Shown: piece after piece, positions 14,685 to 21,172 of the stretch
How the letters are laid out: every line of letters starts with the position of its first letter
Numbering within the stretch: position 1 is the stretch's first letter
Assembly (NCBI GenBank): GCA_934090595.1
Contig: CAKOJO010000015.1
Span: forward strand, 1-21,172
DNA: 21,172 nucleotides
From: an uncultured Bacilli bacterium
Lineage (GTDB): Bacteria; Bacillota_I; Bacilli_A; RF39; UBA660
Direction: 5' to 3'
Notes under the pieces: model-generated
Databases searched by the model: none
What the model was told of the DNA's origin: nothing
The model's input: the letters and a program-made list of their open reading frames with translations, nothing else
Position numbers and translations under genes: made by a program

Positions 14685-15581
14685 TTACATAAATTTATGC
14701 CCACACATAGAACACTCTCTAGCAGTAGCAACTTGATTACTACCACATACTGGACACAATTTTATTCCTGTTTGGTTATCTAACATTTGTTCTTGTTGAG
14801 CAATATTAACTTGATTATTTTGTGTTGTATTATTTACAGAAACAGTATTTTGATTATTTAATTGATTATTAGTGGAAACATTATTTTGTTCCATTTGCAT
14901 ATTATTTTTTACCATTTCGTTTATTTGTTTTTGACTCATATGATCAAGTTCTGCATTATAATAATGATCTGTATTATTAACATTCATTGTACTATAATCC
15001 TTTGTTGCTCCAAAAACATTAGTATTATTGTTATTCATCGTATTATTTGCATTATTCATAGTATTATTCATGTTGTTATTCATCATATTATTTGTATTAT
15101 TCATACCATTCATATTGTTCATATTCATATTATTTTGACCATTAATACTCATACCACTATTCATAGAGTAACCAACTTGACCATTATAAGTTGCATTACC
15201 AAATGCAAGCATTAATTGTCCAACAACCGGAATAAAAATCAACAAGAGTGTAAAGCCGGTTCCTTTTCCAAATACTTTCGCCAGTTTTATATCAATAATA
15301 ATTATATATATAAACACTGCAAAAGGCACAAACAATGCAATAAGTACATGCCACCATTCTAATTCAATAATTTCAAATAATACTACAATATTATATATTG
15401 GTACAATTACTGCCCAACCTGGTTTACCCGCTTTAGTAAAAATTTTCCACATTGCAATAAGACTAATCAATGATCCGATAATACTAAATAAATAAATTAT
15501 CAATAAAAGTCCAGCAAATATTGACGATCCTGTACTAACACCTGATGTAACATAAGGATCGTATCCATAACTATAATCCAT
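14685..15581 (-). CDS. DUF5684-type membrane protein with Asn/Met-rich linker and C-terminal zinc ribbon
   Basis: This 298-residue protein has four hydrophobic segments (about 21-45, 57-71, 76-98 and 108-128). The block 'AMWKIFTKAGKPGWAVIVP' followed by 'IYNIVVLFEI' is the mark of the DUF5684 family of small membrane proteins of unknown role. After the membrane part comes a low-complexity, Asn-dominated linker (about 149-260). The end is a compact zinc ribbon with Cys276-x2-Cys279 and Cys290-x2-Cys293 ('CPVCG...CSMCGHKF'). By topology the linker and ribbon are probably cytoplasmic. The start is fixed by AGGAGGAGG six to eight bases before ATG 15581. The gene is divergent from 15698, with its own promoter in the shared intergenic region. 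Function unknown. Confidence 0.82.
   Translation of the reverse strand: MDYSYGYDPYVTSGVSTGSSIFAGLLLIIYLFSIIGSLISLIAMWKIFTKAGKPGWAVIVPIYNIVVLFEIIELEWWHVLIALFVPFAVFIYIIIIDIKLAKVFGKGTGFTLLLIFIPVVGQLMLAFGNATYNGQVGYSMNSGMSINGQNNMNMNNMNGMNNTNNMMNNNMNNTMNNANNTMNNNNTNVFGATKDYSTMNVNNTDHYYNAELDHMSQKQINEMVKNNMQMEQNNVSTNNQLNNQNTVSVNNTTQNNQVNIAQQEQMLDNQTGIKLCPVCGSNQVATARECSMCGHKFM
15021..15137 (-). repeat. Low-complexity Asn/Met codon repeat in the DUF5684-type gene
   Basis: A run of short imperfect repeats of AAT/AAC/ATG codons (plus-strand pattern TATTATTCAT) encodes residues about 149-187, almost only Asn and Met with some Thr. Repeats of this kind change length easily, so the linker length may vary among strains. 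Confidence 0.75.
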
Positions 15582-15604
15582 ATATATACCTCCTCCTAGT
15601 ATAA

Positions 15605-15633
15605 AGTATAATAAAAAATATGATTTTTGTCTA
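15605..15633 (-). promoter_or_regulatory. Promoter of the DUF5684-type gene
   Basis: Minus strand: -35 TAGACA (15633-15628), 17 bp, -10 TATACT (15610-15605), 23 bp before ATG 15581. Confidence 0.6.
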
Positions 15634-15639
15634 CATATT

Positions 15640-15668
15640 TTGACATTTTATCAAAAATATGGTATAAT
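15640..15668 (+). promoter_or_regulatory. Full-consensus promoter of the 15698 gene
   Basis: TTGACA (15640-15645), 17 bp, TATAAT (15663-15668): a perfect housekeeping sigma promoter. It stands back to back with the promoter at 15605-15633, the two -35 boxes seven bases apart. Confidence 0.85.
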
Positions 15669-15697
15669 ATACACCAATTAAAAAGGGGGAATATTAT

Positions 15698-16855
15698 ATG
15701 AACAGATTTAATGGTAATAAAATTTTAGATATATTAGATAATGTTGAAAATTGTTTGAATTGGTATTTTGATAATGGTATCTCAAGCACTAGATATAAAC
15801 TACTTCTAAGTAATGATGAAAAAATAGAAATAGATTTAGGTGAAAGATCATTACCACACTTACTAGGAATAAACATAGACTTTTTAAGAAGTACAGGATA
15901 TTACACTGGTAGCGCTTCATCAATTCTATACGATATACTAGATAGTCCTAATCTTTTGTTTGCACATATAAGAGATGGGCATATGCAAGAAAATCAAATA
16001 TTTTCGAAACATATAGACAAAAAATTAGCAAACTTCAAATATGCTTGTAGTTTAAATGTGTTCAATATTGAATTCATTGCAAAATACGAAAGTACAAAAT
16101 CATATATAACTGGTGAAGAAAAACTTGAAGGAGATTACTATATAGCAATAAGGGACAAAATAAATAAAGATAAAATAAGTATTATTGGATTAAAATTAAA
16201 TAAATACGGACTTTATCAACCAATGACTAACATGCAATTCGAGGAATATTCTGATGAATATAGAAAATTCTTAAATCAAGTATTAAAAGGACAAACCGTT
16301 ACTATTGCTAAAATGTTAATTAAAAATTCATTTGGTGAAAATGAAAGCTTTTCTTCAAACAAATATTTCTATGACACAACTCAAAAAATAGGTAAAATTA
16401 AAGCTATAAAAAGATATGCTGAAGATTACAATGCCGTTGTAAATATTAGTGAAGACTGCATATTCTACATAGAAAAAGTACAAAATCTTTACGAAGAAAA
16501 AAATAAAATTATTGAAATGACAAAAGAAATAACTGAAAAAATTAGTAAAAATATTGTAATAGATGCAGTTGACTTAGAAAAAAGACATGGTACTATACCA
16601 ATGTATCTATTAGATCTTATCGGAGCACATAACGATTCATTATCAGACAAAAATAATGGTGAGGCTAATAGTCAAACATATACAGAACTTATAACAAACC
16701 TTAAAACTGCAAAAGCTGATATAGAGAAAAAAGATGCTATAATTAAAAAGCTTAATGATAATACTAATGAATTGATAGATAAGAATCAAACACTTGAAGA
16801 AGAAAATACTGATTTAAAAGATAAGGTCGAAAAAATTAGATCAATAATAAAATAA
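15698..16855 (+). CDS. Unassigned cytosolic protein, possible PBECR4-type nuclease domain with C-terminal coiled coil
   Basis: This 385-residue protein has no signal or membrane segment. The N-terminal half (about 30-185) has 'KIEIDLGERSLPHLLGI' (42-58), 'QIFSKHIDKKLANFKY' (100-115), 'IEFIAKYESTKSYIT' (124-138) and 'DYYIAIRDK' followed by 'GLKLNKYGLYQPMT'. The HLLGI block after an acidic strand and the later K/S-rich strands recall the PBECR4 group of Barnase/EndoU/RelE-like domains found in phage and toxin proteins; this is recognition by pattern only. A helical middle leads to a strong coiled coil at about 325-385 with heptads and polar charges ('EKKDAIIKKLNDNTNELIDK'). GGGGG lies eight bases before ATG 15698. 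It is the only long plus-strand gene here, has a perfect promoter and its own bidirectional terminator, and sits alone between wall genes, which suggests a separately acquired unit. Confidence 0.75.
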   Translation: MNRFNGNKILDILDNVENCLNWYFDNGISSTRYKLLLSNDEKIEIDLGERSLPHLLGINIDFLRSTGYYTGSASSILYDILDSPNLLFAHIRDGHMQENQIFSKHIDKKLANFKYACSLNVFNIEFIAKYESTKSYITGEEKLEGDYYIAIRDKINKDKISIIGLKLNKYGLYQPMTNMQFEEYSDEYRKFLNQVLKGQTVTIAKMLIKNSFGENESFSSNKYFYDTTQKIGKIKAIKRYAEDYNAVVNISEDCIFYIEKVQNLYEEKNKIIEMTKEITEKISKNIVIDAVDLEKRHGTIPMYLLDLIGAHNDSLSDKNNGEANSQTYTELITNLKTAKADIEKKDAIIKKLNDNTNELIDKNQTLEEENTDLKDKVEKIRSIIK

Positions 16856-16865
16856 GTTTTAAACA

Positions 16866-16907
16866 AAAAATCAAAGATTTGATAAGTTTTTATCGTCTTT
16901 GATTTTT
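16866..16907. terminator. Bidirectional terminator between convergent genes
   Basis: AAAAATCAAAGA (16866-16877) pairs perfectly with TCTTTGATTTTT (16896-16907), 12 bp. An inner stem GATAA/TTATC (16881-16885 with 16890-16894) extends it. T runs exist on both strands; it serves the 15698 gene and ftsW. Confidence 0.9.
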
Positions 16908-16947
16908 ATTATACAATAATAACACACTTTATAAAAATGTTTAATAA

Positions 16948-18036
16948 CTATCCTCCTCTTTTACTAACGCTTAAAATAAGGCCAATGCTTAACATACTGA
17001 TAAGTAAACTAGATCCTCCATATGATAGAAATGGTAATGTTACTCCAGTAACTGGAATTAATCCTACAACTACACAAAGATTTAATATTGCTTGAAATAT
17101 TATTTGAAAGGTAAGACCAAATATTAAGTACTTTTTAAATAAATTATCTTCTTTTAATGCTAACTTTATACCACAATAGGCAATTATAAAAAACATTAAT
17201 ACTACAAATAAGGCACCGATGACTCCAAACTCCTCGCAAATAATAGAAAATATAAAATCAGTCTGTGGTTCTGGCAGATAAAAATGTTTTTGTCTAGAGT
17301 TTAGGAAACCAAATCCTAAAAGTCCTCCTGGTCCAATTGCATATAGACTCTGTATTATTTGAAAACCGCTTCCTAATGGATCATTCCAAGGATTTAAAAA
17401 CGATGTAATTCTAGACATTCTATATGGCGCAATTATAATTAGTCCTATTGAGCCTACTACTCCAATTGCAAAAAGAATATAAAAATACTTCATATTAACT
17501 CCTGCAACAAAAAGTAATACAACGATTGCCATAACAAGAATTACTCCAGTACCAAAATCTGGTTGTAACATAATAAGACCGAATACTAACATAAGTAGCA
17601 TTAAAACTGGAAGTACTGGTTTAATTCCTTTATATACTTTATTAGTATTACTAAGATATTTTGATACCCATAAAATCATTGCAAGTTTTACTGCCTCACT
17701 AGGCTGAATACCAAAGGATCCTATTCCAAACCAACTACGTGAACCATTTCTTACTACTCCAATTCCTGGTATTAAAACAAGAACTAATAATAAAAGACAA
17801 ATAATTAAAAATAGATTTGCCTTTTTATAATAAACTTTATAATCAATCTTAGTAACAAAATAAATAAGAAAGATACCAAGTATAAAGAATAATAATTGTT
17901 GCTTAACATACTTAAAACTATCATTAAATTTATAATCAGCCCATATATAAGAAGCCGAATATATCATTATTATTCCAAATATTACTAAGGCAATACTAGC
18001 TATAAAAAGCAAAGTTCTATATCTTTTTTGCAACAT
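16948..18036 (-). CDS. ftsW: Peptidoglycan glycosyltransferase FtsW
   Basis: This 362-residue SEDS-family polytopic membrane protein has about ten helices. It polymerises lipid II at the septum together with a class B PBP such as the one at 2885-4999. Family blocks seen: 'SRSWFGIGSFGIQPSEAVKLA', the catalytic-loop region 'MLQPDFGTG', 'NPWNDPLGSGFQIIQSLYAI', 'GPGGLLGFG', 'FYLPEPQTDFIFSIICEEFG' and the C-terminal 'TLPFLSYGGSSLL'. The first of these makes FtsW more likely than RodA, as does 'YLPEPQTDFIFS'. Start ATG 18036 has AGGTGATT immediately upstream; an earlier in-frame GTG (18042) belongs to that site. The gene follows the flavoprotein pair by 39 bp. A weak promoter (TTGTAA-17-TATATA, 18081-18053) overlaps the preceding stop, so it may be co-transcribed or separate. 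It is not in the mraZ cluster. Confidence 0.93.
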   Translation of the reverse strand: MLQKRYRTLLFIASIALVIFGIIMIYSASYIWADYKFNDSFKYVKQQLLFFILGIFLIYFVTKIDYKVYYKKANLFLIICLLLLVLVLIPGIGVVRNGSRSWFGIGSFGIQPSEAVKLAMILWVSKYLSNTNKVYKGIKPVLPVLMLLMLVFGLIMLQPDFGTGVILVMAIVVLLFVAGVNMKYFYILFAIGVVGSIGLIIIAPYRMSRITSFLNPWNDPLGSGFQIIQSLYAIGPGGLLGFGFLNSRQKHFYLPEPQTDFIFSIICEEFGVIGALFVVLMFFIIAYCGIKLALKEDNLFKKYLIFGLTFQIIFQAILNLCVVVGLIPVTGVTLPFLSYGGSSLLISMLSIGLILSVSKRGG

Positions 18037-18075
18037 AATCACCTAGTAAAATTATATATAAAAAACTAAAAATTA

Positions 18076-19653
18076 TTACAATGGTTTATACTTACTAGCA
18101 ATGGCTTCAAATACTAAAATACCATCCATCGCAGAAGTTGTAATTCCGCCAGAATATCCTGCACCTTCACCGGCGGGATAAATACCTGAAATATTTGATT
18201 GGTACTCTTCATTTCTATTCATCTTAATTGATGATGAAGTACGTGATTCTACTCCTAGTAAAAGTACATCATCATTAGAAAAACCAGGTATTTTTTTATT
18301 AAAATATTCCATTCCTAATATAAAGTTTTTACTTATAAAATCTGGAAATATTTTTCTTAAATTAGCATATGAATAACTGCCCTTTATAACAGAATCATTA
18401 ACTTCATAATTATCTTTATATACATTATTTTTAAAATCTATATACTTTTGTATTGGAATAGAGCCATTACCTATTTTGTATGTTTTTTCTTCCAAAGATT
18501 GTTGAAACTTTAATCCATCAAACAGATTACTACCATAATCTTTTTCACTAACACTTACAACAATCGCCGAATTAGCAACACCACTATCTCTTTTATAATT
18601 ACTCATTCCATTTATAACTAATCGACCATCTTCGGATGAAGAATTAACTACATATCCACCAGGACACATACAAAATGAATATACTCCATGATTATCTGAA
18701 GTAACATGAGTAAGTTTATAAGATGCAGGATCTAGAAATGATGAATAATCTCCGTACTGATTCTTATTAATTAACTCTTGATCATGCATTACTCTAAGAC
18801 CCACTGCGAAAGGTTTATTAGACATTTTTATTCCTTTATTATAAAGCATCTTTATAGTATCAGTGGCACTATGACCAATTGCAAGAACTAAAACGGAACA
18901 AGGTATTACCTCATTATCATTAACAGTAATACTAACAAGCTTATCAGATGAAACATTAATATCAGTAAGCTTAGTACTAAATCTAAACTCTCCACCCATT
19001 TCTATTATTTTATTTCTCATGTTAACTACTATATTTCTAAGTAAATCAGTACCAATATGAGGATTCTTTATATATGTAATTTCTTCTGGAGCATTGTTTT
19101 CTACAAATATTTTAAACACTTCACTCATAAGATTTCTCTTATCTTTTACTAAAGTATTAAGTTTCCCATCAGAAAACGTACCTGCTCCTCCTTCACCAAA
19201 TAAAACATTAGATTCTTTATTTAAAATGCCAGTATTCCAAAACTTTTCAACTGATGAAATTCTATCAAATGTTTTTTCTCCTCTTTCAATAACAAGAGGC
19301 TTATATCCGTACTGTGCTAACTTATAAGCACAAAAAAGTCCACATGGACCTGAACCCACTACTACAATTCTATCATTTACTTTAGAAGTACCTATATTAG
19401 AAAAAGAGTAAGAAGCATCATCATACCATAAAACATCATTAGAATACTTAACTAAATCATATGAGACTAACTCTACTAAAACTTCGAATATATAATATAC
19501 AAAAGACTTATTTCTTGCATCAATAGATCTTTTATTAATCTTAAAACTAATAACATCAGAAGAGTTAACACCTAGTATCTTTAAGACTTTATTATATAAT
19601 TTATCATAACTATATTTCTTAACATCTATTTTTATTTGTCTTACTTTAATCAT
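18076..19653 (-). CDS. Uncharacterised FAD-dependent dehydrogenase (COG2509 type)
   Basis: This protein of 525 residues from the chosen start is a flavoprotein oxidoreductase of unknown substrate. An N-terminal ferredoxin-like extension (about 1-90) precedes the FAD-binding Rossmann motif 'IVVVGSGPCGLFCAYKLA', with the Glu-Arg of 'PLVIERGEKTFDRISSV' after it. Also seen are 'GEGGAGTFSDGKLNT', typical of this family, 'GHSATDT' in the middle, and the C-terminal FAD-binding 'GIYPAGEGAGYSGGITTSAM'. ATG 19653 is used because AGGAGGT lies five bases upstream; the in-frame ATGs at 19671 and 19668 precede that site. The gene overlaps the end of the upstream flavoprotein by 8 bp, so the two are translationally coupled. 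Confidence 0.9.
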   Translation of the reverse strand: MIKVRQIKIDVKKYSYDKLYNKVLKILGVNSSDVISFKINKRSIDARNKSFVYYIFEVLVELVSYDLVKYSNDVLWYDDASYSFSNIGTSKVNDRIVVVGSGPCGLFCAYKLAQYGYKPLVIERGEKTFDRISSVEKFWNTGILNKESNVLFGEGGAGTFSDGKLNTLVKDKRNLMSEVFKIFVENNAPEEITYIKNPHIGTDLLRNIVVNMRNKIIEMGGEFRFSTKLTDINVSSDKLVSITVNDNEVIPCSVLVLAIGHSATDTIKMLYNKGIKMSNKPFAVGLRVMHDQELINKNQYGDYSSFLDPASYKLTHVTSDNHGVYSFCMCPGGYVVNSSSEDGRLVINGMSNYKRDSGVANSAIVVSVSEKDYGSNLFDGLKFQQSLEEKTYKIGNGSIPIQKYIDFKNNVYKDNYEVNDSVIKGSYSYANLRKIFPDFISKNFILGMEYFNKKIPGFSNDDVLLLGVESRTSSSIKMNRNEEYQSNISGIYPAGEGAGYSGGITTSAMDGILVFEAIASKYKPL

Positions 19654-20863
19654 TGTTACCTCCTGCATCAAGTCCTGCTAAAAGCCCTGTTATAAAAGCA
19701 AAACCTAAATTATAGCCTCCACATATACCACAAACATCAAGTAACTCACCAGTAATATAAAGATTTTTTATATTTAATGATTCCATGGTATTAGTATTAA
19801 TCTCATCAAGAATAACACCACCATTACATACTTGAGCTCTAGAAAAATCTTTTGAAGAAATGATTTCTAATTTAAATGAGGCTAAGTTAGAGATAATATT
19901 ATTTATCTCATCTAAACTAAGTTCGTTTACTACTTTATTTTTAGATATATTAGTAACATATAAAATAGTATCCACTAACTTTTCATTTAAAATAGTAACC
20001 AAAAACTCATATATAGTTCTATCACCAAGCATCTTTTTTCTAGAATTAAACCATTCATAATAGTTACCTTTTATAAAAGATATAAAATTAATATTTACAA
20101 AAACTTTATTTTTTTGATACAACATTTTATTTACGATACCACTTAAATTAAAAACACATATTCCACTTATACCATAATCAGTAAGTTGTATCTCACCAGA
20201 TTCTTTTAAAATATTTTTATCAGCATCAAGTAAACCGATCTCACAATTACATCTTACTCCATTCCAAAGTTTAAAGTAATTACCTTTTCCAACAAGAGAC
20301 ACAAGACTTGGTAAAAGAGGTGTTATGCTATGATACTTCTTAACTAAATCATATGAATTAGTACTTTTAACATAGGCACAAGAACCAGTTGATAAAATTA
20401 CTTTATCATATTTTTTATATTCATCATTAACACAAATATAAAAACAACCTTCATTATCATTATATAAAATATCAGTAACAAAACTATTAGTAAACACATT
20501 AATATCTTTAGAATAAATCTCATCTATTAGTGATAACCTAATACTATTGGCTTTATAAGAACTAGGATAATAATATCCATTCTTAACACTAGGAATTATT
20601 CCAATAGATTCAAAAAAAGATAATACCTTTTCTTTCGTATTATTATTTATAATATTACTAAGGTCATAATCATTAAACCCATAAAACTTATCACTAGTAA
20701 AATCCTCGTTAAAATAATTGCATCTTCCATTACCGGTCACTAGTATTTTCTTACCTATTTCATCATTTTTCTCATATAAATCTACAACTGTATTACAATT
20801 CTTAGCATAAATACTTGCAACAAGACCAGATGCTCCTCCACCAATTACTGCTACTTTTGTCAT
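19646..20863 (-). CDS. HI0933/YhiN-family NAD(P)/FAD-dependent oxidoreductase
   Basis: This 405-residue flavoprotein begins with the FAD motif 'VAVIGGGASGLVASIYA' at about 4-20 and the family block 'EIGKKILVTGNGRCN' (about 36-50). It ends with 'VCNGGVILDEINTNTMES' and 'LYITGELLDVCGICGGYNLG', the second FAD-binding motif. This is the HI0933-like group, annotated in places as aminoacetone oxidase; the physiological substrate is unknown. GGAGGTG lies close upstream of ATG 20863, and a promoter at 20887-20915 heads the transcript. Its last codons contain the Shine-Dalgarno of the COG2509-type gene. Confidence 0.92.
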   Translation of the reverse strand: MTKVAVIGGGASGLVASIYAKNCNTVVDLYEKNDEIGKKILVTGNGRCNYFNEDFTSDKFYGFNDYDLSNIINNNTKEKVLSFFESIGIIPSVKNGYYYPSSYKANSIRLSLIDEIYSKDINVFTNSFVTDILYNDNEGCFYICVNDEYKKYDKVILSTGSCAYVKSTNSYDLVKKYHSITPLLPSLVSLVGKGNYFKLWNGVRCNCEIGLLDADKNILKESGEIQLTDYGISGICVFNLSGIVNKMLYQKNKVFVNINFISFIKGNYYEWFNSRKKMLGDRTIYEFLVTILNEKLVDTILYVTNISKNKVVNELSLDEINNIISNLASFKLEIISSKDFSRAQVCNGGVILDEINTNTMESLNIKNLYITGELLDVCGICGGYNLGFAFITGLLAGLDAGGNND

Positions 20864-20886
20864 AGGACACCTCCAAAACTAAACTA

Positions 20887-20915
20887 AATATATCAAAAAG
20901 AACAAATGAAGTCAA
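20887..20915 (-). promoter_or_regulatory. Promoter of the flavoprotein pair
   Basis: Minus strand: -35 TTGACT (20915-20910), 17 bp, -10 TATATT (20892-20887), 24 bp before ATG 20863. It stands back to back with the plus-strand promoter at 20926-20955. Confidence 0.75.
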
Positions 20916-20925
20916 GAAAAAATCT

Positions 20926-20955
20926 TTGACATATCTTAACTTAATATGTTATAAT
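20926..20955 (+). promoter_or_regulatory. Strong rightward promoter with extended -10
   Basis: TTGACA (20926-20931), 18 bp, TGTTATAAT ending at 20955, so both consensus hexamers plus a TG extension. Predicted start near 20962. Confidence 0.8.
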
Positions 20956-21048
20956 TTATTCATAAATGAGGTGTTGTTCGGCGTTTGCTGGATGGCATTT
21001 CATTTGTATTACATGTATAAAATAATATATTTAACATATAATAACTAT

Positions 21049-21070
21049 GGATATATTAAAAAATATATCC
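21049..21070. repeat. Perfect hairpin next to a second TTGACA
   Basis: GGATATAT (21049-21056) pairs with ATATATCC (21063-21070) around TTAAAA-type loop sequence. It is followed at once by TTGACATATTATAACTT (21071 on), which closely repeats the promoter start at 20926. A possible second promoter is TTGACA-15-TATTAT (-10 at 21092-21097). No T run follows, so it looks more like an operator or RNA structure than a terminator. Confidence 0.5.
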
Positions 21071-21123
21071 TTGACATATTATAACTTTATATATTATCTC
21101 ACGTTTGACACTTTTAGTATATT

Positions 21124-21167
21124 AAAACCTCACAAATCCTTGTCACATAATGGTTTGCGAGGTTTTT
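21124..21167. terminator. Terminator at the right end of the window
   Basis: AAAACCTCACAAA (21124-21136) pairs with TTTGCGAGGTTTT (21154-21166), 13 positions with one A-C mismatch (G-U on the minus strand), with a 17-base loop. TTTTTGTTTG follows on the plus strand. It can stop rightward transcripts from 20962 and perhaps leftward ones from beyond the window. Confidence 0.75.
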
Positions 21168-21172
21168 GTTTG

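Larger units (their letters stand above)
20962..21167 (+). ncRNA. Candidate small transcript of unknown kind
   Basis: A transcript from the strong promoter would run about 205 bases to the terminator at 21124-21167. No convincing gene lies in it. It contains AAATGAGGTG (20964-20973), like a ribosome binding site, but the first in-frame ATG after it is 20 bases away. A 19-codon frame from ATG 20966 reads MRCCSAFAG followed by WHFICITCIK, with four Cys and no upstream ribosome site. There is a hairpin at 21049-21070. I do not recognise an RNA family. The 20864-21172 gap otherwise holds only promoters, the hairpin and the terminator. Confidence 0.35.

Noticed and set aside
1..21172. CRISPR arrays, tRNA or rRNA genes, insertion sequences
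   Set aside because: No regularly spaced direct repeats, no tRNA-like T-arm/anticodon pattern, no conserved rRNA segments and no transposase were seen. Asn-codon repeats at 15021-15137 are coding low complexity, not CRISPR.
1..21172. Use of a Mycoplasma-type code (UGA as Trp)
   Set aside because: All long proteins read full length under the standard code with Trp at expected conserved positions written TGG, and the cells clearly build peptidoglycan.

Overview
The window is very AT-rich with compact intergenic gaps. Strong Shine-Dalgarno sequences of the AGGAGG/AGGTGAT type precede almost every gene. Trp is written TGG throughout and the long reading frames close at TAA/TAG, so the standard bacterial code applies. 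The cell-wall and division genes (MraZ, RsmH, FtsL, a PASTA-type division PBP, FtsW, a D,D-carboxypeptidase), RNase J and SipW/TasA-type surface proteins point to a low-GC Firmicute. A walled gut Bacilli/Erysipelotrichia-like lineage close to the Mollicutes fits best; the exact taxon is inference.

Layout. Nearly all genes lie on the minus strand. From the left: a membrane-anchored protein with about five BIG2 Ig-like domains (108-2546); a 338-bp gap with a hairpin and a possible gene remnant; the start of a division/cell-wall cluster read leftward, mraZ-rsmH-ftsL-PBP (6675 to 2885), with four exactly 10-bp-spaced GTGG boxes before mraZ; an unrecognised helical protein (6816-7898); a surface protein whose reading frame is broken by an 11-bp G homopolymer near its N-terminus (7999-9068); a small plus-strand toxin/antisense RNA locus (9164-9470); an RNase J homologue with degenerate metal ligands (9487-11136); a second surface protein (11314-13338); a D-Ala-D-Ala carboxypeptidase (13394-14623); a DUF5684-type membrane protein with a zinc ribbon (14685-15581); the only long plus-strand gene, a possible PBECR4-type nuclease with a coiled-coil tail (15698-16855); ftsW (16948-18036); two flavoproteins with overlapping frames (18076-20863); and a 309-bp right end that holds promoters and a terminator but no convincing gene.

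The two most interesting parts lie side by side. First, the 318-codon surface-protein frame is extended upstream through a perfect RBS and ATG, but 11 G residues put the start out of frame. A tract of 9 or 12 would restore a full protein with an N-terminal membrane anchor, which is the structure of a phase-variable contingency gene. Second, next to it is a candidate type I toxin-antitoxin locus: a 28-residue membrane peptide with its own TTGACA-17-TATATT promoter, faced by a convergent antisense RNA with its own promoter. The two transcripts start with nearly the same leader because the ends of the locus are inverted copies. The 5' end of the toxin mRNA can therefore pair with its own 3' end, at the site the antisense RNA covers.

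Both surface-protein genes are also preceded by a nearly identical block (about 36 of 39 bases) in which a terminator hairpin carries, in its loop, the -35 box of the next gene's promoter. This suggests they share duplicated control DNA.
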